NCBI GenBank assembly: GCA_964587175.1
Contig: CAZPKK010000023.1
Span: 1-21,756 of the forward strand
Reading direction: 5' to 3'
Origin: CALXVA01 sp964587175
Lineage (GTDB): Bacteria > Bacillota > Clostridia > TANB77 > CAG-508
Length of the DNA: 21,756 bases
Below the pieces are notes generated by a model. The model did no database searches. It was not told the origin of the DNA and worked only from the letters and a program-made list of their open reading frames with translations. Position 1 is the first letter of the stretch. Each line of letters begins with the position of its first letter. This document shows, piece by piece, positions 16,181 through 21,756 of the stretch. Both the position numbers and the translations under genes were made by a program.

Positions 16181-16235
16181 CGCCTGCCCCTAATTCGGAA
16201 AAAAGTGGAGAAATACGCCAGTCCCTTAATTTGGA
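16181..16235 (+). repeat. Tandem pair of the dispersed CCTGTCCC motif
   Basis: CGCCTGCCCCTAATTCGGA (16181-16199) and CGCCAGTCCCTTAATTTGGA (16216-16235) are two related copies in the splB-ylbJ divergent gap. They share a core with the copy at 15058 and, inverted, with the hairpin at 13378-13402. Confidence 0.6.
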
Positions 16236-16282
16236 ATGACATATTTATTCTTTTCATGAATATTTATTAATAGGTGAATTTT

Positions 16283-17600
16283 ATGAGATTTATTTTTCTA
16301 TCTATTAGAAAAAATATTTTACCTTGCATCTTTGTCATAATTGCAATTTGTTTAGTTGCTTTTTCTAAATCAAATTTAACAGCTGCAACAAATGGATTAA
16401 CTCTATGGGCAACTTGTGTGGTTCCTTCACTTTTTCCGTTTTTTGTTATTACTAATTTACTCTCCCATACAAAAGTAGTAGACTTTACTGGAAAATTATT
16501 AGATAAATTGATGAGACCGCTTTTTAATGTCCCTGGAATCGGTGGCTTTGCTTTTGTAATGGGTCTTATTAGTGGTTATCCTGTTGGAGCTAAAATTGTT
16601 TCCGATTTTAGGGAAAAAGGATTAGTTACTAAAGATGAAGGCGAAAGGCTACTTACTTTTACAAATAATTCACGGTCCCCTTTTCATATTAAGTAGTGTT
16701 GGAATAAGTCTTTTTGGAGATACAAAAACTGGGCTCTTACTCCTTTGTACCCATATACTTGCTTGCATTACTGTTGGAGTTATACTTGGTAAATTTTCAA
16801 AAAAGTCTGATGGAGAGTTTAGAAAAATGATAAACTTAAAACAAACCTCTAAACTAAAAATTAATAAAAATTCACCTACAAGCAGAAAAATAAAGTATAA
16901 AGATTATGAAACCATTATCAAGCAAAGGAATAACACAGATTCAAAAAAAGATAACTCCAACTCTGTTAATGTTTCTTTTAAGAACTTAGGCGAAGTTTTA
17001 GGAAATAGCATAAATAATAGCATTTCTACTATTCTTTTAATAGGTGGGTTTGTTGTAATTTTTTCGGTTGTTATTTCTATCTTAAACCAGACTCACGCTT
17101 TAGATTTACTAAGCAAATTATTTGAGCCAATTCTATCTTTATTAGGATTTGACTTAAGCTTTGCAAAGCCACTACTCTCTGGCATTTTAGAACTTACAAA
17201 TGGTGTTAATTTAGTGTCTAGCATACATATAAAAGCTATTTCACAAAACATAATACTTTGTGCTTTTCTACTCGGATTTGGTGGATTTTCTGTATTATTA
17301 CAAGTATTTAGTATAGTATCTAAAACTGATTTATCTATGAAAAAATATTTCATAGGAAAATTAATGCAAGGAATTTTTGCTGGTCTCTATACATTTTTAA
17401 CATTAAGATTTATTCCATTTATTAATTTAGATATTACAGAAACGTCGACATCTAATTCGATTCCCCTTGATGTATTAACATCAAATACAAATATTTCTTA
17501 TACCTTCTTTTATGATTTCGGTATTTTTGTAATTGGAGTTATACTTGTACTTATTATTTTTTATTTATTTAAAAGATTTTATGAAAAAGTATTTGGTTAA
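16283..17600 (+). CDS. ylbJ: Sporulation membrane protein YlbJ, requires a +1 frameshift at CGG
   Basis: YlbJ is an integral membrane protein of the nucleoside-recognition (Gate) superfamily; in B. subtilis it is a sigma-E gene needed for spore cortex formation. N-terminal hydrophobic segments (about 9-30 and 45-62), LMRPLFNVPGIGGFAFVMGLISGYPVGAKI in pieces, and C-terminal helices (about 250-330 and 395-430) fit the family. The frame breaks at codon 131, CGG (16673-16675): the first frame stops at 16696, while the conserved continuation NNSGPLFI reads on in the +1 frame to 17600. Skipping the C at 16673 gives 438 residues. A charged loop of about 70 residues (roughly 170-240) separates the halves. 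ATG 16283 follows AGGTG by about six bases; GTG 16274 is less likely. Confidence 0.85.
16670..16676 (+). other. Putative +1 recoding site in ylbJ (UCA CGG U)
   Basis: In-frame TCA (16670-16672) is followed by CGG (16673-16675). Conserved protein order needs TCA followed by GGT (16674-16676). Removing the single C restores the reading frame through 308 more codons. It is not in a homopolymer run. It has the same layout as the mtaB site: sense codon, then CGG, then a base making GGN. Confidence 0.6.
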
Positions 17601-17699
17601 AACTCCCCATTACTTCCAAATCAATAATGCTTTTTCTAATTTGAGGAGATTTATTAAATTAAATAAATTTACGATAAAACTAAAAGGAGTTGATTTCTT

Positions 17700-17942
17700 A
17701 TGGATAGAAATACAGAAAATATGAATAATTTTTATGGAATGCCACCATATAATTATGATAACAATTTTGACCCTAACATTGGTGATAATACTATGTTTAA
17801 TCCTATAGCACAATATGAGCAAGCATATATGTATTATAGATATTTAACGCAACTAATGGAATATAAAATAAAATGCAAGGAATATGACAAATTATGTAAT
17901 ACTTCTGGTAAGACTGAAAATAACAGAGCTTCAAGGGATTAA
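17700..17942 (+). CDS. Small Tyr/Asn-rich protein of unknown function
   Basis: An 80-residue ORF with AAAAGGAG ten bases before ATG 17700. The N-terminal half is rich in Asn, Tyr, Met and Pro (FYGMPPYNYDNNFDPN); the middle is aromatic and probably helical (YEQAYMYYRYLTQLMEYKIK); the tail is hydrophilic. Two Cys occur near the end. No signal peptide or membrane helix is seen and no family is recognised. It follows ylbJ by 99 bases in the same direction with no terminator between, and ends at a strong hairpin. Position and composition would suit a spore coat or other sporulation-associated small protein, but that is inference only. Confidence 0.7.
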   Translation: MDRNTENMNNFYGMPPYNYDNNFDPNIGDNTMFNPIAQYEQAYMYYRYLTQLMEYKIKCKEYDKLCNTSGKTENNRASRD

Positions 17943-18002
17943 AATTGTAATTTTTTAGAAATATGTTATATATATAATAAATAGAAAAATCATCAGTTTT
18001 AA

Positions 18003-18046
18003 GCAGTAAAGTAGCTTGTATCAATATATACAAGCTACTTTACTGC
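18003..18046. terminator. Hairpin between the small gene and tRNA-Met
   Basis: A perfect 18-bp stem (18003-18020 with 18029-18046), extendable by one pair, closes a six-base loop. It lies 60 bases after the small gene's stop and 11 bases beyond the 3' end of the tRNA on the other strand. T-rich tails on both sides are weak (CATTTTATATT and TTAAAA), so it probably ends or trims both convergent transcripts. Confidence 0.65.
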
Positions 18047-18056
18047 CATTTTATAT

Positions 18057-18133
18057 TGGTAGCGAGAGGGAGATTCGAACTCTCGACCTACTGGGTATGA
18101 ACCAGTTGCTCTAGCCAACTGAGCTATCTCGCC
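18057..18133 (-). tRNA. tRNA-Met (CAT), elongator type
   Basis: A 77-base cloverleaf: acceptor GGCGAGA/TCTCGCT with a G1-U72 wobble pair, D arm GCTC..GAGC, anticodon stem ACTGG/CCAGT with loop TTCATAC (anticodon CAT), T arm GAGAG/CTCCC region with TTCGAAT, and an encoded CCA. The G-U first pair and D-arm match Firmicute elongator tRNA-Met rather than the initiator, which has an unpaired 1-72 position; tRNA-Ile2 (lysidine) is less likely. Confidence 0.95.
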
Positions 18134-18158
18134 ATATATATTATTTAATGCATTTAAG

Positions 18159-18187
18159 ATTATAAAGGTTTTTATACTATTTGTCAA
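18159..18187 (-). promoter_or_regulatory. Consensus promoter of tRNA-Met
   Basis: On the minus strand, TTGACA (18182-18187) and TATAAT (18159-18164) are exactly 17 bases apart, a full sigma-A consensus, about 25 bases before the tRNA 5' end. Confidence 0.9.
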
Positions 18188-18240
18188 GTATAATAAGTTA
18201 ATTTTTCCTTTTACAATTAAAAATTATATTAGATTAAAAT

Positions 18241-18285
18241 CTGTTACCAATGCTCAACTATCTATTAGTAGAACAATGGTAACAG
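18241..18285 (-). terminator. Probable terminator of the rpoD-hypothetical transcript
   Basis: CTGTTACCA (18241-18249) pairs with TGGTAACAG (18277-18285) around a 27-base loop, followed by ATTTTAATCT on the minus strand. It lies 30 bases after the stop codon at 18316. The loop is long and the T-run short, so confidence is moderate. Confidence 0.55.
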
Positions 18286-18315
18286 GTTTAATTAATTGCT
18301 ATATAGCAATCACTC

Positions 18316-18645
18316 TTAAATCTCTATTTCTTTATCTTGATCATCGTTAACTTTTTCGTTGTTAACTTTAGAAATTCCTTTTTTTAGTGGTTTTAAATCT
18401 TTATTATTTACCTTAGTATTCTTAAGCATATCTTTTCTTTTATTTTTTCCACCATAATAAGATTCTACTGTTTTATCTATTTTCTCTTGATTCTTTGCTA
18501 ATTCTGCTACTATTTTATCTTTAGAATTAGAATTAAAGTTTATATCTTCTACATCTTCTCTACTACTTGCCATTCCCCACAATGATTTTATAGGAGAAAG
18601 AATTATATCTATAAATCTTAATTTAGTTTCATCATCTGGTTTCAT
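18316..18645 (-). CDS. Hypothetical charged protein downstream of rpoD
   Basis: A 109-residue protein starting MKPDDETKLRFIDIILSPIK. GAGGTG lies six bases before ATG 18645; an in-frame GTG at 18654 falls inside that ribosome site and was rejected. A mildly hydrophobic N-terminal stretch (RFIDIILSPIKSLWGMA, about 9-25) could be an amphipathic helix; the rest is highly charged and Lys/Asn/Glu-rich, probably disordered. No domain is recognised. It lies 95 bases after rpoD on the same strand and may be cotranscribed with dnaG-rpoD; no clear promoter is seen in the gap. Confidence 0.72.
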   Translation of the reverse strand: MKPDDETKLRFIDIILSPIKSLWGMASSREDVEDINFNSNSKDKIVAELAKNQEKIDKTVESYYGGKNKRKDMLKNTKVNNKDLKPLKKGISKVNNEKVNDDQDKEIEI

Positions 18646-18739
18646 CACATTCACCTCATTTTTATAAAAGACTAGTGGTAATTTTTGTTTTTTATAAATA
18701 CATATTTATATTAACATAATTTTACAAAAAAATCAAGTA

Positions 18740-20035
18740 TTAACTCATATAATCTCTTAATTTCTTACTCCTACTTGGATGTCTTAATTTTCTTAATGCT
18801 TTAGCTTCAATTTGTCTTATTCTTTCCCTTGTAACATCAAATTGCTTTCCAACTTCCTCTAGTGTTCTTGCTTTTCCATCCTCTAATCCAAATCTTAATT
18901 TTAAAACCATTGCTTCTCTTGGAGTTAGAGTGTCCATTACTTCCTCTAATTGCTCTCTCAAAAGTGTATGTGCAGCCGAATCCTGTGGTGCTGGACTATC
19001 TTCATCTTGTATAAAGTCACCTAAGTGACTATCGTCTTCCTCTCCAATTGGAGTTTCCAATGATACTGGGTCTTGCGCTATCTTCTGAATTTCCATTACT
19101 TTTTCTACTCTAATTTCCTTTTCTTTTGCAATTTCTTCTGGAGTTGGCTCACGACCATTTTGTTGTAATAATTGTCTTGATGTACGAATTAGTTTATTTA
19201 TAGTTTCTACCATGTGCACCGGTATTCTTATTGTTCTTGCTTGATCTGCAATCGCCCTTGTAATAGCTTGCCTAATCCACCAAGTTGCATAAGTACTAAA
19301 TTTAAATCCTTTATTATAATCAAATTTTTCTACTGCTTTTATTAATCCCATATTTCCTTCCTGGATTAAATCTAAAAATAACATTCCTCTTCCTACATAT
19401 TTTTTTGCAATGCTTACTACTAATCTTAAGTTTGATTCTGCTAGTTTTTGTTTGGCCTCTTCATCTCCTTCAACTATTCTTTGTGCCAGATCAGCTTCTT
19501 CTTCATATGTCAATAGAGGTATTTTACCTATTTCCCTTAAATACATTCTGACAGGATCATCAACATTAACTCCTTCTATATTAGTAACATCCATATCTTC
19601 TAGCTTTATTTCTTCTACATTTTCTAAATCTTCTACATCTGGCTCATCTATATCATCATTTAAATCTACTCCCAAATTTTCGAAAGCATCAAAAACCTTA
19701 TCAATCTCTTCTGGATTAGTATCATCAAGTTCAGTTGCAAGTTCCCCATAAGTAATTTTTCCATTTTCCTTTGCTTTTTCAATAATCTTTTGAACCTTTT
19801 CATCAGAAATTTCATCTTTATTCTCATTCTTGACTTCTTTTTTTGTATTATCTTCTTTATTCAATTCCTTTTTGGTTTTTTTTGAATTGTTTACTTTATC
19901 TTGTTTTACTTCATTTTTTGTTTCATTCTCTTTTTTATCATTTTTTACATCTGCTTTTTCTTTCTTTTCTTTAACAACTTCTTTTTTGCTATCTACTTTT
20001 TCGTTTACTGCTTCCATTTTTTCTGAGTTTTTCAT
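18740..20035 (-). CDS. rpoD: Primary sigma factor RpoD (SigA)
   Basis: The housekeeping sigma factor directs RNA polymerase to -35/-10 promoters. The 431 residues carry a Lys/Glu/Asn-rich extension (about 1-78), region 1.1 (about 79-130), region 1.2 (DPVRMYLREIGKIPLLTYEEE), region 2 with GLIKAVEKFDYNKGFKFSTY and TWWIRQAITRAIADQ, region 3, and region 4.2 with the helix-turn-helix TLEEVGKQFDVTRERIRQIE. The long non-conserved region of proteobacterial sigma-70 is absent. ATG 20035 follows AAAGGA by twelve bases. It lies 47 bases downstream of dnaG, as in the common Firmicute dnaG-rpoD operon. Confidence 0.97.
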   Translation of the reverse strand: MKNSEKMEAVNEKVDSKKEVVKEKKEKADVKNDKKENETKNEVKQDKVNNSKKTKKELNKEDNTKKEVKNENKDEISDEKVQKIIEKAKENGKITYGELATELDDTNPEEIDKVFDAFENLGVDLNDDIDEPDVEDLENVEEIKLEDMDVTNIEGVNVDDPVRMYLREIGKIPLLTYEEEADLAQRIVEGDEEAKQKLAESNLRLVVSIAKKYVGRGMLFLDLIQEGNMGLIKAVEKFDYNKGFKFSTYATWWIRQAITRAIADQARTIRIPVHMVETINKLIRTSRQLLQQNGREPTPEEIAKEKEIRVEKVMEIQKIAQDPVSLETPIGEEDDSHLGDFIQDEDSPAPQDSAAHTLLREQLEEVMDTLTPREAMVLKLRFGLEDGKARTLEEVGKQFDVTRERIRQIEAKALRKLRHPSRSKKLRDYMS

Positions 20036-20082
20036 TTTTATTCACATTCCTTTCTTAAGACTCTATATCTAATAGAAAAAAA

Positions 20083-21756
20083 TTATTTAATTTTTGCTAA
20101 TTTTAATATTACTTGATTTAGTTCTAACTCAAGATTTTTTATTTCTTCACTTGTCATATTATTAGTATTTTCTAATTGTTTTATTATACTATTTCGCTTA
20201 TTTACTAATTTTTCTTTATTGTATGTATTTAATAAATCTTCTATACATTTCTCTAGATCTGCTATTCCAAAATCATCTGCCATAATTCCGGATAAATAAT
20301 TTACTACATCTTCCTCTTCAAAAAAGTCAAGTACATTTAACAAATTATTTTTTCCATATTCTTCATAAATTTTAGATATAATCTTTTTATTTGTTTCTGC
20401 TTTAATATCATTTTCTGTTATTATGTCTTTTATTCTGTTATAGCTCTCATTTGGATAATTTACTAGTATATATATAACCATTTTTTCTCTTTTTATTATA
20501 GATTCATCCACTTTTTCTGTTTCTTCTTTTTTTATGTAATTTTTTATTGGTGCTCTTTCTAATACTTTCTTGTCACTGGTTTTATTATATGTTAGTTTAT
20601 TAACTTCTCCATAAATTGCTTCTTTTGAAATTCCATATTCTTTTGCTATTTTATCAATATATACTTCTTTTTCCATACTATTGTCTACTTTAGATAGTAT
20701 TTTTGCAACTTCATTTAAAAACTTTATTTTGTCATTTATATTGTCCAAATTTAAATCTTGTTTTAATATTTTTACTTTAAATTCTACCAAAGAAATAGCT
20801 TCTTCTACACACTTTTGGAATCTTTCTGGTCCATATTTTATTATAAATTCATCTGGATCTTTTGCACCATATATTTGGAGTACTCGAACATCACACCCCA
20901 TATTTTGAAGTATTTCTAATCCTCTTAAAGTAGCAGCTTGTCCTGCACCATCCGCATCATATCCTATTATTACTTGCTCACTATTTTTTCTAAGGAGCCT
21001 TCCTTGATACTCTGTAAGTGCTGTTCCTAGTGAAGCTACCACATTTGTAATTCCTCTTTGATACAAAGATATGGCATCCATATATCCTTCTACTATTATT
21101 AGTTTTTTTGTATCTCCTTTTTTTGCAATATTTAATCCAAAAAGATTTCGCCCTTTACTATATACAATATTCTCTGGCGAATTTATATATTTTGGTTTAC
21201 TATCATCTAGAACCCTGCCTCCAAATGCAATAAATCTACCTGTCGTGTCTTGAATTGGTATCATCAGTCTTCGCCTGAATCTATCTATAAATCTACCTTT
21301 ATCCGTTTTATTTACTAAACTTGAAGCAAGAATCTCTTCTTCTGTAAACCCTTTTTGTTTTAATAATTTATATAATTCATCAAAAGTTCCAGAATATCCA
21401 ATTAAAAATGATTTTAAAGTTCTATTATCTAACTTTCTCTTTTTTATATATTCTTGTGCTTTTTTTGACGTAGGTTTATATAAATTTTCATGATAGAATT
21501 TAGCAGCTATCTCATTTATCTCGTATACTTTTGACTTTAAAATAGCTCTTTTATTATCTTGGTAACTATTATCCAATGTTGGTAGTGAAATATTTGCCCT
21601 ATTTGCTAATAATTCTAAAGATTCTCTAAAATCAAGATTCTCTATTTTACTAACAAAATGTATAACATTTCCGCCAACTCCACATCCAAAGCAATGAAAT
21701 ATTTGCTTGTCAGGTGAAACAGAAAAAGAAGGTGATTTCTCTTTATGAAATGGACA
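20083..21756 (-). CDS. dnaG: DNA primase DnaG (N-terminus beyond window)
   Basis: DnaG makes RNA primers for replication with the DnaB-type helicase. The frame is open from the right edge (21756) to a stop at 20083, 557 residues visible. The first visible residues, CPFHKEKSPSFSV, then HCFGCGVGGNVIHF, form the CHC2 zinc finger, so only about 40 N-terminal residues are missing. The catalytic core includes the TOPRIM domain with LIIVEGYMDAISL and GYDADGAGQAA. The C-terminal roughly 150 residues, the helicase-interaction region, are poorly conserved. An apparent start at 21576 is internal and not real. It heads the rpoD operon. Confidence 0.96.
   Translation of the reverse strand, partial: CPFHKEKSPSFSVSPDKQIFHCFGCGVGGNVIHFVSKIENLDFRESLELLANRANISLPTLDNSYQDNKRAILKSKVYEINEIAAKFYHENLYKPTSKKAQEYIKKRKLDNRTLKSFLIGYSGTFDELYKLLKQKGFTEEEILASSLVNKTDKGRFIDRFRRRLMIPIQDTTGRFIAFGGRVLDDSKPKYINSPENIVYSKGRNLFGLNIAKKGDTKKLIIVEGYMDAISLYQRGITNVVASLGTALTEYQGRLLRKNSEQVIIGYDADGAGQAATLRGLEILQNMGCDVRVLQIYGAKDPDEFIIKYGPERFQKCVEEAISLVEFKVKILKQDLNLDNINDKIKFLNEVAKILSKVDNSMEKEVYIDKIAKEYGISKEAIYGEVNKLTYNKTSDKKVLERAPIKNYIKKEETEKVDESIIKREKMVIYILVNYPNESYNRIKDIITENDIKAETNKKIISKIYEEYGKNNLLNVLDFFEEEDVVNYLSGIMADDFGIADLEKCIEDLLNTYNKEKLVNKRNSIIKQLENTNNMTSEEIKNLELELNQVILKLAKIK

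Noticed and set aside
16236..16275. Possible sigma-E promoter of ylbJ (ACATATT and CATGAATA)
   Set aside because: The boxes are only about nine bases apart, too close for the sigma-E spacing of 13-15.
10529..16675. CGG simply reassigned to another amino acid
   Set aside because: Reassignment would keep the frame, but both sites need a one-base shift for the conserved protein to continue, and no CGG is read through in frame anywhere else in the window.
16635..17600. A separate gene starting at 16635
   Set aside because: It is the downstream part of YlbJ; the first dozen residues overlap the upstream frame out of register, and there is no ribosome site.
17533..17724. 63-residue plus-strand ORF at the end of ylbJ
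   Set aside because: It overlaps the ylbJ end in another frame and lacks a ribosome site and any family pattern.
20083..21576. DnaG starting at 21576
   Set aside because: The frame stays open to the window edge and encodes the CHC2 zinc finger upstream, so 21576 is internal.

Overview
The window is AT-rich, housekeeping-dominated chromosome from an endospore-forming low-GC Firmicute, most likely a clostridial lineage. The evidence is the rimP-nusA-ylxR-ylxQ and dnaG-rpoD operons, a phenylalanine T-box ahead of pheST, a CIRCE operator ahead of groESL, AGGAGG-type ribosome sites throughout, and sporulation genes (a spore photoproduct lyase homologue behind a sigma-G-like promoter, and ylbJ). 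No transposase, prophage or CRISPR array is visible.

Layout. From 22 to 2727 (minus): promoter, leader hairpin, rimP, nusA, ylxR, ylxQ, leaving the left edge probably toward infB. From 2783 to 6624 (minus): promoter, tRNA-Phe T-box, pheS, pheT. From 6666 to 9002 (plus): mutS2, separated by a shared hairpin from a convergent mtaB/nucleosidase pair (9142-11493, minus). From 11490 to 13833 (minus): groES-groEL under CIRCE, then a terminator and an unlisted 41-residue ORF. From 13884 to 15028 (plus): a two-helix DUF4190 protein followed 14 bases later by deoD and a strong terminator. From 15058 to 16235: splB (minus) flanked by copies of a short intergenic motif. From 16283 to 17942 (plus): ylbJ and a small Tyr/Asn-rich gene. 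From 18057 to 21756 (minus): elongator tRNA-Met, a small hypothetical gene, rpoD and a partial dnaG.

The most unusual signal is translational. Two conserved genes, mtaB and ylbJ, each appear broken by one extra base, and in both the break lies exactly at an in-frame CGG codon followed by a base that makes GGN. Skipping the C of CGG restores the conserved protein in each case (504 and 438 residues). By eye I find no other in-frame CGG in roughly 6,400 codons here, although the trinucleotide CGG occurs out of frame about 28 times. This suggests that CGG is an unassigned or starved codon at which ribosomes shift +1, reading CGGN as glycine. The alternatives are two coincidental mutations or base-calling errors.

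Other points worth checking: Ser replaces the hydrogen-donor Cys of spore photoproduct lyase; Asn replaces the catalytic Asp of the MTA/SAH nucleosidase; Asn/Lys/Glu/Ser-rich inserts occur in several conserved proteins; and a family of CCTGTCCC-type motifs is dispersed between genes.
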